Made by a program: the position numbers and the translations under genes
Origin: Tiliqua scincoides
Lineage: Eukaryota; Chordata; Lepidosauria; Squamata; Scincidae
Assembly (NCBI RefSeq): GCF_035046505.1
Contig: NC_089830.1
Coordinates: forward strand, 24,468,284-24,532,283
DNA: 64,000 nt
Direction of reading: 5' to 3'
The notes under the pieces: generated by a model
Database searches by the model: none
What the model saw: only the letters and a program-made list of their open reading frames with translations
What the model was told of the DNA's origin: nothing
Part shown: piece after piece, positions 23,690-36,163 of the stretch
Position numbering within the stretch: position 1 is the first letter of the stretch
Layout: each line of letters begins with the position of its first letter

Positions 23690-24175
23690 CTCTAGAAGAA
23701 AGGTGCCTGAGGGGGGACATGATTGAGACATACAAAATTACGCAGGGGATGGGTAGTGTGATGTCCTTTGCCCTCTCACACAACACCAGAACCAGGGGTC
23801 ATCCACTACAGTTGAGTGTTGGGAGAGTTAGAGCAGACAAAAGAAAATGCTTCTTTACCAGCATGTAATTAATCTGAGGAACTCCTGGCTGCAGGATGCG
23901 GTGGTGATGTCTGAACCAGATGCCCTTCAAAGGGAATTGGACAGAATTCTGGAAGAAAAATCTGTCACAGGTTTCAAGCCCTGGTGGGTATGTGCAACCT
24001 CCTGGTTTTGGAAGTAGGCTACCTCAGAAGGCCAGGTGTAAGGGAGTGGCAGCAGGATGGAGGAATCTGGTTATCTTGGGTGCTCACCAAGCTATCTGGT
24101 GGGCCACTGCGAGATACAGGAAGCTGGACTAGATGGGCCTTGGCCTGTTCCAGCAGGGTTCTTATGTTTTGTAGA
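23690..24175 (+). repeat. CR1 LINE 3' end with part of ORF2
   Basis: The plus strand encodes LEERCLRGDMIETYKITQG and RTRGHPLQLSVGRVRADKR, characteristic of the C-terminal part of CR1 ORF2. The CR1 3' UTR follows, ending at TTCTTATGTTTT. It is an old truncated copy. Confidence 0.8.
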
Positions 24176-24936
24176 GACTGTTGAGTGAACGCAGGTGGTG
24201 TGACAGTATGATTATAGGGTAGTTGTGGGGATTTGTTCTCACCTATGCATTTACATATCACCCTACTGGAATGCCCCAGGCTCCACCTCCTGGCCCCATC
24301 CATCTATCACAGCTGGCAACATATCACAGCTGGCAACCTGAGCTGTGGCTGAAACTCAAATATCCCAGACTTCTTCCTGTTTAAGAAGAGAGCCGACTAC
24401 GACATCTTTTTAAAAAACCCTCCTGTTTTCATTCAGTCCGAGGCGCCAGCTCTCTGGAGTCTTTGCTGATCTAGCAGAAAACTCAGGACCTCTCAGGGAA
24501 GTGAAGCTACCAGCCTGTCTGGATTCAACCCAGCTGAGATCTACCCCACCCCATAGCCTTTTAATCGCAATTGGTATTGGATTTTAACTGCTCTGAGTTG
24601 CTTTGGGGACCAAGACATCAGGTGCAGGATTACAGAATAGATTCTTTTATATTAGGAGTGCATCTGTCACATTTCAAGCAAAAATGTGGCATGGCCATTA
24701 AGAAAACCGTTCCCAGTGTGTGTGCATGTAGACAGCAAAAAAAAAGAAGCTGTTTAAAATGTAATCAGTAAAATAGAAACCGACTCCTGAACCTGGCTAG
24801 CAAGAAGCAGTACTAGGGAGTTGTAAGTGCATGCTGTTGATTTTGGGAGGACTGATGCCCTTGAACCATTAGCCCCATCTGCTGAGCGTGAAACTGAGTA
24901 CCATGAAAGAGAAAGAACTTTATCTCTGAAATACAC

Positions 24937-24942
24937 TTTATT
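24937..24942 (-). terminator. APOE: Poly(A) signal of APOE
   Basis: The minus strand reads CCGAATAAAGTG about 400 bases after the APOE stop codon. Confidence 0.8.
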
Positions 24943-25343
24943 CGGTTACAGCTTGACACAGAAGCCAAGAGTTCATAAAGCCAAGAACTCGCGGCAAACA
25001 GGAACTACACGAGTGCCTGGGGTGTAAAGAGTTAAAATCGGGTGTGCAGCAAGCCTTTATGAGGTCTTTCTTGTCAGTGGTTCTCAGAGGCAGTGACTAC
25101 TTATGCAGGGCATGGGGGGGCAGCACCAGCAGGAAGGGTGCAGGAGATTAAAGGGCCAGAATAAGAACATCCTGACCAAGTAGGCTTGGAAGGGAATTGG
25201 GGCCTTGCAGTGCAGCGCGATGTTAGTACGTGGCGGTGATTGTCAGTGCTTGGTCCACCAAGGAGCCTCAGATCTGAACCAGATCTTGGCTGAAAAGGAC
25301 ACCGGAAGCTACGGGGTTGTCCTCTTAGGGTGCCAGTCAGGCC

Positions 25344-26616
25344 TTATGACTGGGCATTCTCGAACCTCTCTGCCAGGGCTTGGAACTGGGAGGTGACTTC
25401 CTGCAGGAAGGGGGCAAACCACTCGCGTATCCTCTCGGTGGCCTGGTCAATGGAGACCTTGATTTCCTCGGCCTTGTCGCGGAACTGGTTGTGGAGCTCC
25501 TGAGCGCGAGCGCTGAGCTGCTGCTGGACCATTTTCCCTTGGTCTCCCATAGCCTGCTGCAGGGCCTGGAGTCGCTCTTGTCCCTTCTCGTGCATGCTGG
25601 AGAGGTAGGGCCGTAGATTCTGGCGCATGGAGTTCACCTTGTCATCCGTGTTGGTCCGCACCTCCCTGGCGTAGGTTGTGAACTTGACCCGCAGCTCCTC
25701 AGCGTCCTTGTTCAGGCGCTTCTTCAGCTTGCGCATGAATAGGGTGGCCTGGGATCGGAGGTTGTCCACGTTTTGGTTGACCATCAAGCGGGCGTCGTTG
25801 GTATATTGCACAAGCTTGGACTTGATCTCCTCCATATCAGCCTTCAGTTTATCTGACAGGGATGAGACTTCAGTAGTCAGGCGTTGCTGCACATCCTGGG
25901 CATAGGGGCCGATCTTGGTGCGCAGGTCATTGGTGTACTGATCCACCTCTGCCATGGTGTCTGTGATGAGGCCGCTGTGGAGGAGAAGAGGCAGTGGGGA
26001 GGGGGGCGGAAGTGAAGTCAGAATTATTTCACCATGATCAACTAGCCCCCCCCCATCTCTAACTGTTGTAAGCCTCATATCTCCTGAGACTGTGTGCTCA
26101 TGAAGGACGTCAGCTCAAGAGTTCAAGTTTTGAACAGCGTGAGAATTAACTGTGGGAGGGCAACCTCCACTGCTCCCCCTCATTCAGACTGTAGCGCACA
26201 CTGCTGGTGCACTGACCCATCTCTGCTGGTTGATCTAGGAGGGCAGGAGATGGTGGCGTGATGTGACAACAGGAGTTTTCCAACTATACAACAGGGTGTA
26301 ACAATATCAATTTTTAAAATGTGACTTTCAAAACCATTGCACTCAGTCCAAGCGCGGAAATGTTGCACTTTCCCCACTGGGACGATTCATCTAAAAGCAA
26401 ATTAGGATCCTTCCCCCTTGATTTCTTTTTCACCTCCCCAGGCTCTACCTCAGCACCAGATTTCTCAGGACATTCATGAGGACACAACTGTATGACATCA
26501 CTAGACCCAACCTGGTGACATCACAAGGCCCCAACTCCTGGCAGTGCCCCTGACCTGGTAACCCCCTAGCCTAGCCCATTAAATTCTCTCACTACTACTA
26601 CTACTACTACTACTAC

Positions 26617-26654
<38 letters not shown>

Positions 26655-29600
26655 ACTTTATTGTCGTTGTGCTACAGCACAACGAAATTTATGCACCTTT
26701 GCGATACAAGCATAAATATATACTACATTTCCAACAATCACACTCTACACACTCACCCACACATTCTATACGACATGCATCATAATATAAAAACAGTATA
26801 ACAGACCATAATGCCCAGGAGCATGGTAACAACTATATCACCTTAGTCAACGTAATTATGGCTGGGGTTTAAAAACTGTTCAGGAATCGTGTGGTGCTGC
26901 TCTAATAGTTCTGTATCGTCTACCTAAAGGCAACAGTTCAAAGAACTTATGAGCCGGCTGGAAGGGGTCTCTCAAAATACTATGTGACTTCTGCAGACAG
27001 CGAGATGTATAGATGTCCTCCAAAGCTGGTAGATGAAGTCTGATGATGTGCTGCGTGATCTTAATAATTCTCTGCAGAGTTATTCTCTGCAGAGCCTTCT
27101 CTGCCCATGTAGTAACTTGGGCATCTGTATTGTCCTGCAATGCAGGGAGGAGAATTCTGGCATACTTCAAAGCTAGAGGGGTGCAGGGCAACCAGATGTC
27201 ATAACAGCAAGAGGACAAGGTGCCCAAAAACACAGGACGTCCAAGAAAAATGTAGGACATGACAAAATAAAAGCTAAAAACACCTATATATTGATTTCTT
27301 GTTGTTGATTTAAATACTGTATTACTTATTATTAAACTTAAAACTATACTACATATAATTTATTAATTGTTAGAAGGCCCTGCGCTGCCTGCTCACAGGG
27401 AAAAGGAGGACATTTAAGTTCTTTTCCAGGACACGAGGCAAAAAAGAGGATATGTCCTGGAAAAAGAGGGCATCTGGGCACCCTGGAAGGGTGGCAACAT
27501 GGACTTCTGTGTAACATCATGGTTACAAGCCGTGATGTGTATGTGCAGCCTCCTGATTTTAGAAATGGGCTATGTCAGAAGGCCAGATGCAAGGGAGGGC
27601 ACCGGGATGCAGGTCTCTTGTTATCTGGTGTGCTCCCTGGGGCATTTGGTGGGTCGCTGTGAGATACAGGAAGCTGGACTAGATGGGCCTGTGGCCTGAC
27701 CCAGTGGGGCTGTTCTTATGTTCTTATGTTCACCCTCAGTTTCAGCCATGAGTAAAAGGTGCCCAGTCACTCAGCCAACCTCAAGCCCAGACTGGGGCTT
27801 CTCGCCACGTTCACAACCAACATGTGACAACCACTAATTTGGATTTTCTGCCTCCGATCCAAGCATTCAACCCTTCCAGTCAACAACAGCGCCACATAAA
27901 TCTTTTCCTGTTGTACTTTGAGTGTTAAACTGCAATACTCTTTGAGGGTCTTTCACATTTCTCAAGGACTGTTAGTGGGCTAAAAGTTACCATCAAACTA
28001 AGCTGACCAAGGAGCCCTTTCAAAGTCTGCCAGATGACCTTATTCACTCATTTATTTATTTATTTATTTATATTCCATCTTTCTCCCCAAAGGGCACCCT
28101 TCCAGGAGAGTATTACCAGACCTGGGTGGATTGCTTGGAAGCAGGCAGTTCATGAGGGCTAGAAACTTGATGTGGTGGTGGTGGTGTTGTGTGTGTGTGT
28201 GTTTTTTTTAAATTAAAGCTGGGATTCTTGGGAAACAACTCCATCTTAGGAACTTGTAAGACTTGTGGAAAACAGCTGTATTTTTGTTTGTTTGCTTTGT
28301 CGTCGTCCACCCATGTTATTTTACAGTTATGAGCATCTCTGTGTTGTTGCTTTTTGCTGCCTAACCAGAGTGCCAAAAGGAGGAAGGTTAAGGGTTTTTG
28401 TGGGCCCTGGACCAAAGATCTGCAGGGGAGTCCCCTCTCTAGAGGGAGCAAGCATGGGGAGACAGAAACTATGGCAGTGGCCATCTGAACAGGTTGAGAA
28501 GGGAAAGGAGGAGAAAAAGGAGGGCAAGAAGCAATCCCCTTTAAAAGGGGATTGGACAGGTTTCTGGAGGAAAAATCCATTATGGGTTACAAGCCATGAT
28601 GTGCATGCGCAACCTCCTAATTTTAGAAATGGGCTATGTCAGATGCAAGGGAGGGCATCAGGATGCTAGTCTCTTGTTATCTGGTATGCTCCCTGGGGCA
28701 TTTGGTGGGCCGCTGTGAGATGCAGGAAGCTGAACTAGATGGGCCTATGGCCTGATCCAGTGGGGTTGTTCTTATGTTCTTATGTTCAATAGCAGAGGAA
28801 CTGCTATCACATGGTAGTATGGGGGGGATGGATGGATGGCCCACTTACTGACTTGGGCCTCAGTAAGTGCCAAAGGATGCTGACCTAGGACACCAGTACT
28901 GAGCAAGTTAACACTATGGCTGCAAGCCTATGTGCTCTTTCCTGGGAGTAAGCCCTATTTAACACAATAGAACTTGCTTCTAAGGAAACTTGCATGGGAT
29001 TGTGCTGTATGTTGGTTCCAGAATCAAATGGACGTACCAGCGTCAAAGCAAGTTTTCAATCAAAATCTAGTACATTTTCAAATTTCATCTTCCCAAATCT
29101 CAGAAATTCTGCTTTGGATGCATACCACATAACTGTGGATTCCAGTTTTTTCCTTGTGAAAACGGTGTTTTTCCACTCTAATCTGACCTTAAAATCCATG
29201 CCATTTGAGAGCAACCGGATTCTCAAAGCAAGGATTCCACCCTGGACTCTTCTTTTGGGACCCCTGGCAACCGCCCACTTCAGTAGGAAGGCACAAAGTC
29301 ACTCACTCCAGTTCTCTGCTGAGTTGCGAGCTCTTGATCTGTGTGGTGACCTCATCAGCAGCTTCCCCAACCCTGGACGCGTAGTCCCAGAAGAGCTGCA
29401 CTCCCTCTTCCCATTTGGATTTGGACTCCTCTTGCACCAAAGGGTTGGCCCAGGAGCCTGCAAGAAGAAGAAAGGTGAGGACCATCTCTAAGACTCTCAT
29501 CTCTCCCTCAATCTGTGAGAGTCAGGATGTTGCCGTGGTTCTAGACTTTGACCTGGAAGATCCAGGTTTAAATCCCCAGATCAGCTGGGGCTTCCTGGGT

Positions 29601-30502
29601 GACTCTGGGCCAGTCACTGCCTCTCAGCCTCACCTACCTCACAGGATTGTTGTGAGGACAAATGGAGGTGAGGAAAAATGTACACCACCCTGAGATCCTT
29701 GGCAGAAGGGCCAAGGGAAGGGCGGTATAAAAATGTGAAAAATAATAAATAAATAAGTTTCCTGACCGAGTGGAGATTTGAACTCAGACCTCTGAGGTCC
29801 CAGTTTGACACGCTAACCTCTACACTCCATGCAAACTGTGACAACAAGCCAAGGGCCCTTTCCACTAACAGCAACAGAGCGTTCCCTTTATAGACCTAAT
29901 GACACACATAAGGGAAGGGCTCTGTTTCTACTGCACACTGGGCAGGAAAGGGATAAAGACCCCTTCATCTTGGCCCCTGCTGGAAACAGGACAGTCGGGG
30001 CAATCTAAGATTTGGGGCTGAGCCAGCCAGATAATCTGAATCTGTTTGAACTCGCTCTACCTTTGTCTGCTAGCTTCATGCCTCCAATGGCTTAACTGAG
30101 CTCTAGCAAACATTCAAGCCACAAGACAGTCGGAAGCACCCCAGACTAGCATTCAGTTTCCAATGGCTTCCAGTCACAAGTCTCTGGGAAGCTCCCTGTC
30201 AAGGCTGTGAAGCTGATGGCCATCCTCTGTTGCTCACCTCAATATCTACTAAGGGGTATACTGCCACTGTCTATGGAAGCTCCACTCAGCTATCATGGCT
30301 AATAGCCTTTGACAGATCTAGCCTTCATACAGGACAGGAATTTAATGCCACATTAAAAACCAGTCTTTAAGAGAACGGGGAGCCCTACATGTGTGTTCTT
30401 CATCTTCCCACTACTTTCACATGGTTATTATCAGAACATCTTGGGGTTGGGTTACTCACCTCCCAGCAGAACTACTGCGAAAAACAAGGCAAAGGACTTC
30501 AT
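25344..30502 (-). CDS. APOE: Apolipoprotein E
   Basis: Coding exons on the minus strand: 30502-30460 (ATG, signal MKSFALFFAVVLLG, phase 1; exon begins 30520), 29457-29307 (phase 2) and 25974-25344 (TAA). Splice borders are GT-AG. Spliced length is 274 aa (human precursor 317 aa). The middle exon has VQLFWDYASRVGEAADEV, aligning with human LGRFWDYLRWVQTLSEQV. The last exon has 11/22-mer amphipathic repeats and, at about residues 146-155, the basic receptor and heparin site RKLKKRLNKDAEEL. This matches human RKLRKRLLRDADDL, the LDL-receptor-binding helix. The C-terminal lipid-binding helix is IREWFAPFLQEV. The protein is shorter at the acidic N-terminus and C-terminus than in mammals. It is secreted and acts as a ligand for LDL-receptor-family uptake of remnant lipoproteins. 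The first intron contains a tRNA-type SINE, and the last intron contains LINE and MITE insertions. Confidence 0.95.
26591..26653. repeat. (ACT)9(AGT)12 inverted microsatellite
   Basis: Nine ACT units (26591-26617) run directly into twelve AGT units (26618-26653). This makes a perfect palindrome of 54 bases with no spacer. It abuts the 3' end of a minus-strand LINE fragment. Confidence 0.95.
26654..27175 (-). repeat. LINE 3' fragment (CR1/L2-like ORF2 C-terminus)
   Basis: The minus strand encodes SRCLQKSHSILRDPFQPAHK, followed by FFELLPLGRRYRTIRA, the typical end of CR1/L2/jockey-like ORF2 proteins. The 3' UTR contains CACAACGACAATAAAGTC. Lies in intron 3 of APOE. The clade is uncertain. Confidence 0.65.
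27184..27485. mobile_element. hAT-type MITE, CAGGGYRVCCAGATG ends
   Basis: Ends CAGGGCAACCAGATGTC and GCATCTGGGCACCCTG are inverted. Flanks GAGGGGTG (27176-27183) and GAAGGGTG (27486-27493) form an 8-bp target duplication with one difference. Confidence 0.75.
27500..27727 (+). repeat. CR1 LINE 3' tail
   Basis: Shows CCTCCTGATTTTAGAAATGG, then GGAAGCTGGACTAGATGGGC, ending TTCTTATGTTCTTATGTTC. The short terminal direct repeat is typical of CR1 3' ends. Confidence 0.8.
28535..28787 (+). repeat. CR1 LINE 3' tail
   Basis: Starts with AAAAGGGGATTGGACAGGTT and ends GTTCTTATGTTCTTATGTTC. Same family as at 27500. Confidence 0.8.
29518..29756 (+). repeat. tRNA-derived SINE with pol III boxes
   Basis: Has an A-box-like GTGGTTCTAGAC, a B-box-like AGGTTTAAATCCC about 35 bases later, the body GGGCCAGTCACTGCCTCTCA and CACAGGATTGTTGTGAGG, and an AATAAATAAATAAG tail. 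A short minus-strand copy follows at 29757-29835. Lies in intron 2 of APOE. Confidence 0.75.
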
Positions 30503-30875
30503 GGTGGAGAAGCGGCCTCTCTGGGGGAAAAAAAGACAGAAATGAATAGGGAAGGGGTGAATTGGGGACAACAGGAAGCTGGGATGCCTCCCCTCTTCCT
30601 GCAGCCATGTCACCCACCCCAAAAAGAGTCACACAGAATCAGCTGCAACCCAGGCAAATGGTGTCATTGTCTGGAGTGTGTCTGCACACCCTTGTCAATT
30701 CCATCCTGTTCCTCCATCCCATCTGTTTATTCTGGCTTTCTTAACCCGGCACTATTAGTGTTCCTCTAGTTCCACAGCTGAGGCTACAAATGTAAATCAC
30801 ACAACAACCCAGGTAGGGATTGCCAGCTGACCACCCAGTTCCAAGCTCCCAATTTCTATTTTTTTTTTTTTTTAC

Positions 30876-30938
30876 CTTCTCTCCTGCAGGACTCCCGGGA
30901 AAGTGTGTTCAGCCAGTCTGTCTCTCTGGGCTTAAATA
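30876..30938 (-). promoter_or_regulatory. APOE: APOE promoter and non-coding exon 1
   Basis: The minus strand has TATTTAAG (30938-30931) inside GGGTATTTAAGCCC, then a putative exon of about 30 bases ending at 30876 with donor AGAAG/GTAAAA. A GC box (GGAGGCGGGGCTGG) lies at about 30975-30990. The acceptor at 30521 before the signal exon is strong (TTTTTTTCCCCCAG). Confidence 0.6.
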
Positions 30939-31107
30939 CCCAGCTCAGCTGGTAGAAAAGGGGTTGGAGAAGGAAGGAGGCGGGGCTGGCAGAGTCTAGT
31001 ACAGTAGCCACAAGTTTGCCAAAGTGGCTTTTCAGGGACAAAGTTTAATTCTGTCCACCCCCACTCACAGGCCAAATGTTTTGAGAGAAAGTCTTGTTAA
31101 CCCTGAA

Positions 31108-31113
31108 TTCCCC

Positions 31114-31171
<58 letters not shown>
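31108..31171 (+). repeat. (GA)n microsatellite
   Basis: A GA run of about 64 bases with one interruption, shortly upstream of the APOE promoter. Confidence 0.95.
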
Positions 31172-31173
<2 letters not shown>

Positions 31174-32025
31174 CCCCCAAACAAATGGCTTTCAGAAATT
31201 ATTCATTCCAACTAAAAGGATTATCAATATCACCAAAAATGTGTTTATGGTGCTTTCTTAAATTTAATCCCATGAAATCCACATTTGTTACCCCTTTCAG
31301 ATTGCTTAGTGCACAGAGGGCAGAGAAAAATCTGGTGTAAATGTGAACCTTGTCCAACCTTTTGCATGCTTGGAAAGAACAGATCAGAATCGGAACCCGT
31401 GTCCCATTCCGCAACCCAGAAGCGGATCTTAATCCGGATGGTCGAAGATGAGACAGCGAAATGTCCTATTTCTTGAACTTCCCAGCAAGGCGAGGTGGGG
31501 TCTTAGTAGGCAAAATGTCAGACACACAGTGAACAGGATACGGTGTGTGTTCTTTTGCAATGGTTCGGTGAGGGGGAAGGACGAGGCTTGTGATTCTGAT
31601 GAAAATCTCACAAGAGGAGCTTTTTAAGTCTGCTTCAAAGGGGGAAGGGGTGAAAGAGTTTGAGAGGCAGACCTGCTGACTCAGATTGCTTGATAGCACA
31701 CAATGGGGAGATTAAACCAATTCTCAGAAGGCCCAGAAGAAGAGGAACTCCTGTTCAAGAACCCTGTGTTGATCAGTGACTTTTTTTTTCCCTTGGTGGA
31801 ATTGGCTGTTCCTTGAGCAAGCCCTGACAGGTCTGCTGTTGCAATAGCACAACTTGGGGAACCTGCCACACCAGATGCTGTCCAATGGGGGACAGCCTGC
31901 TGGGATCTCCGTGGGCAGCTTGTGTCTGGTGCCTACCTGGAAATGAAAATGTCAACCGTCCTGGCAATTCACACTGGTCATATACATTCAACCTGATAGC
32001 CAGACATCTGTGCCTTAGCTTAGAC
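31172..32025. other. Gene-free stretch upstream of APOE
   Basis: No exon or repeat family was recognised in most of this stretch. It is the nearest non-repetitive upstream DNA of APOE and could hold enhancers, which I cannot test. Confidence 0.3.
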
Positions 32026-32360
32026 CAGGGGTCTCTAAACTTTTCAGACAAAGGGCCGCATCAAATATCTGGCACAGTGTCAAGGGCCGGGGAAAAAAGT
32101 TAAACGTAACATTTAAGTAAAAACATTAGAGATGGAACTTAGACGAATGAATGTCCAGAATTTCTCCAAGCATCAACACAGCCCAAGAAATAAAGGACAA
32201 ATTTAAATGGACCCCCTTTCCCCCATCCCACAAGCACAATTCCAGTTGTGTTTGGTCAGCTGGGCCAGAGGCTCTCAGGGAATTAGATGCTGGCCGTGGG
32301 CCGGATATAGGCTCTCTGCGGGCCGCATCTGGCCCCCGGGCCAGGATTTGGAGACCCCTG
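32026..32360. mobile_element. hAT-type MITE with perfect 8-bp target duplication
   Basis: Ends CAGGGGTCTCTAAACTTT and TTTGGAGACCCCTG are inverted. GCTTAGAC flanks it exactly on both sides (32018-32025 and 32361-32368). 335 bp. Confidence 0.9.
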
Positions 32361-32777
32361 GCTTAGACCATTTCGGTCAGCAGCTTTTGGACACCCTTCA
32401 AAGGCAGCACAATGTCAATATTTATTGAATGCATTGTCACTGTTTTTCAAAGCGAGACATCATTGGGAAGGCCAGACAGCTCTTCTCCTGCTAGAGGCCT
32501 GAAAGAGCCTGCTGGCTTCCCCCACCCACCATCCTCAGAGGGACTATCTCCTTGCCACTGCTTGTTGGGGGCGGGCGGGGGGGGGTTTAAACTCTGCAGG
32601 ACTTTAATTGCCATTCCAGTCACCAAGGGATCTGAACAACTTGGGCCTCCAGATTGCTTCTGACCCTTCAGCCTGGTACATTTGAGGAGAGAAAGCAAAT
32701 AGGGAGGAAGCTTGTATTTGGGGTTGCAGACACAGCTGGGTCAGTGTGATGGCTGCTCCGTTTAGGGCCCCAAAGGT

Positions 32778-33120
32778 CATAAGAACCTAGGAAGAGCCTT
32801 GATGGATCAGCCCAAGTGTCCATCTAGACCACCTTCCTGTATCTCACTGTGACCCACCAGATGCCTCAGTCAGCACCCAAGTCAACAAGATCCCTGTGGC
32901 TTTTTGCCACTCTCTCGAATCTGGCATTCAGAGATAGCCCATTTCTAGAACCAGCAGGTTTCACATACCCATCATGACTTGTAACCTTACTAACCTGTAA
33001 TGGACTTTTCCTCTATAGATCTGACACTTCTAAAGGTATCTAAAACCTGTGCCCTTTTAAAGGGATCTAGGCCAGGTGTCATCACCACACCCTGTGGCAA
33101 GGAGTTCCGCAGCTCCATAA
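32778..33120 (-). repeat. Old CR1 LINE 3' end
   Basis: A diverged copy: CATAAGAACCTAGGAAGAGC, then CATCACCACACCCTGTGGCA and GGAGTTCCGCAGC. Confidence 0.7.
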
Positions 33121-33124
33121 AAGC

Positions 33125-36100
33125 CATGGCATGCAGTGGAAGTCAATAGGTTTATTCTCACACTCTTGCAAGCACTCACCTGCCCGCCCACACATCTTTC
33201 TGGAGCATGTAATTATCAATTACCCTAAGGTTGGGCAGTCACCTATTTTTTTTTTTGAAAGATTCCCTATGCTGTTAATAGCCGTATGACAATTCAACAG
33301 ATGATTCCCCCCCCCCCCAAGCATGGAATTGTGGTGATGGAGAAAGCTTCACCTGATGAATTTCCTCCTGACCCAAAACTACTAAATGGATAAAAAAACT
33401 ATCAGGAAAACATAAAGCAGGAAGTGGGAGGAAGCACCCACAGAGGGACCCCTAGAATTCAACATCTCCCTCGCCACTACTACTGTGGGACACCAAGTAC
33501 AACAAAGTAGCAGTCCCACATACTGTGTCTCACAGCTATTTGGGCTTTTGATTGCATTGGTTAAGTGGGCAGTCTGAAAACCACTTAATATAGAGTAGCT
33601 AGTCTATAACTGAGGTTGCCAACTGACCAGAAAGGTAACTGCTCTTGTGCTTTTAAGCAGCCATTGAGTTTGCAATAGTCAAGAGGTGAAGCTTTTCACA
33701 CCATAAAGATGCCTACTAAGCCTGCACTTTAAACCACTGCTAATGGCACAGCTACACCAGTGGGTTGAAAAGTTGGCAACCTCAGTTATATTTGTCACAC
33801 CATTTTTTTTTAATTGACCCTATTCCTGGGCCTAGCATGCAAAAATTGAGCAGGTGGTGCTTTCCACTCACCCATTGCAGCTTCATCCCAGGAAGACCTT
33901 AACCTGTTTAATTTTTATATATTAGCCTCTTAAAAAAGCAGGCATGGGAGCAGGGTGGATTTGAAAAGCTGGCAGCTCTAAGAGGGCTCATTACGTGATG
34001 GGGTAATGATGAATTAGAATAAAAGACTGGGATGCTGGGAAAGGTCCCTCCAGAAAGAAGCAGCTCTCCAGCACCCGCCCGGCTTCCTGCCGCCTGCTGC
34101 GTGCCTCCCATCTCAAGCTCTGACCCAAAGTAACCCTACAGTGTATTGAGAGCAGAGGTCGGGGTGATACAATCAGAGGATGGCAGTGACGTGGAAAAAC
34201 AGCTGCAGGTTTTATTTTTTTTTCTAGGAGATAAGCAAAGAGATGTGGTGTGGCTTGGAGTCCCTTAGGCTAAGCTCTTTTCTTCCTCACCAAATCTCTG
34301 CTTGTCTCTGTTGCATTTCAGGCAGAAATTTCACAGGTACAGCTTTGGCCAAGGTTATGAAATGCTACTTGTTCACCTCTGTTCCGGGGTTGCTTGATGG
34401 TATCTAACAGCTGCATGAAAAGGAGAAGTCCATCAGGGGATTGGTTTTTTGCCCCCCACCTTGGAGATGCTATGACGGGGAGAACCACCAATTGCCTTTC
34501 TCTGATACACCCGGACAATATTTACTTATTTGTTGAATGCTGACTCTCCTTCTAGCCTCCCCCTGGGATTATACTCTAAAGTAGAAGGGAGAGCCTCTAT
34601 CAGTGGAGGGAGAGAGCCTGTTCTGCGCAAAGTATTGGGAGAGACATTCCCGTAAAAGGGGTTTCAACCCCCTCTTATTCTAGATTTGTAGCTTGCAGGT
34701 ACCCCGTGACCCTCTCAGCCCCATAGCATCTCATATTAGAACTCACGTGTGGGGATGTGTGCTATTTACCACACCTTTGACTCAAATGGTGTAAAGAACC
34801 AGATGCTGCAGTGGTTGGGAACTGGACTTAGGGTGCAATCCTGGGGGGGGGGGGATTGTGCCTGCCCACCAGTCTCACGCAAGTGCCATAAAGCACTTTC
34901 ATGTAACTGGGAGAGGAGGGAGGCTGGCCCAAGCCCCGTTGGGCCAGCACAAAAGGCAAGCCTGCACCAGCCGAGCTAGGCCAGCATCAGGGTTTGGGGG
35001 TGTGTGTGGCAAGGGCAGAGAGGAAGTGTTTCGGGGGGGGGGGGAAGGCAGGATCAAGGTGGGACCATGGATGGGTGGTGGGTGAGGGGGTCAGAGCCAG
35101 GATCCAGCTTTCAGGCGCCCACAAAACTTAGGATCCAGCTTTCAGGCGCCCACAAAACTTAGTGCTTTGCCCCCCTCTAGCTACGCCACTGCTGTGACAT
35201 CACCCAAGTAAAGCTTGCGGGTTGCTCATGGCAGGTCTGTTCTGCATATGGTCTGCCAGGGCTCACAGTCCCTATTTGCGGCATCTGAAATCATTCTGCT
35301 CCTTAATTCTTGCACCCTGTCGACTGCCTTGAAAGGCTTTTGGCGTAAACAGCCCAATAAAATGATTTAACGAACAATTAAAAGAAGAAGCAGCAGAGGA
35401 TTTTCCAGGACAGGAAGCAGCAAACTCGAAACATCTGAACTTGTTAAGAAATGGGCTTCACCCACCAGGGGTAAACACAGTAAAGCAACAGGCATTTGGG
35501 TTCTCAGCAAAGGCTCTGCTTCTTCGCCCCTGCAAAGGAGATCCAACTCCTGGATTCGTCACTTGCATGTGGGAACGCCAGTCTTCTGCCTGGTCTTCAA
35601 GGAGGTCAGAAACCAAGCGTTATCTCCTTGCCACCCAACGTGGCAATTTCTTGCAGTCACAGGGAGCAAGAACAAGAGTCCAAGAGCACTCCTATCTCGT
35701 TTTGCGAACAGCGAGGGGAGGAGTGGCAGTGCTGCCAACAGCACTGTCGACGCAGATGACAAGAGGTGAGGTTGGAGCCTCAGGTTGGCAAAGGTGAGAT
35801 CAGCACCTTCCTTCCCACCTGTCCCTGGGCCCTGCAGTCTCAGCAAGAGAAACTCTCTGCAGCTTTGATGTTGTCAGGGATGGAAGGAGCTCCCCTTGAG
35901 GTTCTTTTTACTCCTCTGACTTGGACATCTTGCCTTAGCTTCCAAACCGTTCTCTACATTTGGCACTTGGTGAGATGCAGTGGCCAAATGGAGACTGGGG
36001 GGCTTCTGCACCCACCTTGGCCTCCCAGCCGCTAAATGGCAACCAGTGCCGGCGGGAGGCAAATGATGTCATCGTCCACATGGTTTGATGGGTAGTCTGG

Positions 36101-36155
36101 GATTATCCATGCTTTCTCAGGAGTAGAGTTTTTCTCCCAAGTAAGTATGCAGAGT
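33125..36155. other. Gene-free repeat-bearing stretch
   Basis: No exon with signal peptide or apolipoprotein helix was found. It includes C and G homopolymer runs, a 31-bp tandem duplication near 35099-35160 (GGATCCAGCTTTCAGGCGCC unit), and the right half of a palindromic MITE at 35129-35195. Confidence 0.35.
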
Positions 36156-36163
36156 ATTGCAGC

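Noticed and set aside
28113-28580. A 155-codon minus-strand open frame
   Set aside because: Low-complexity composition (histidine/threonine and proline runs from (GT)n DNA) and overlap with a CR1 tail.
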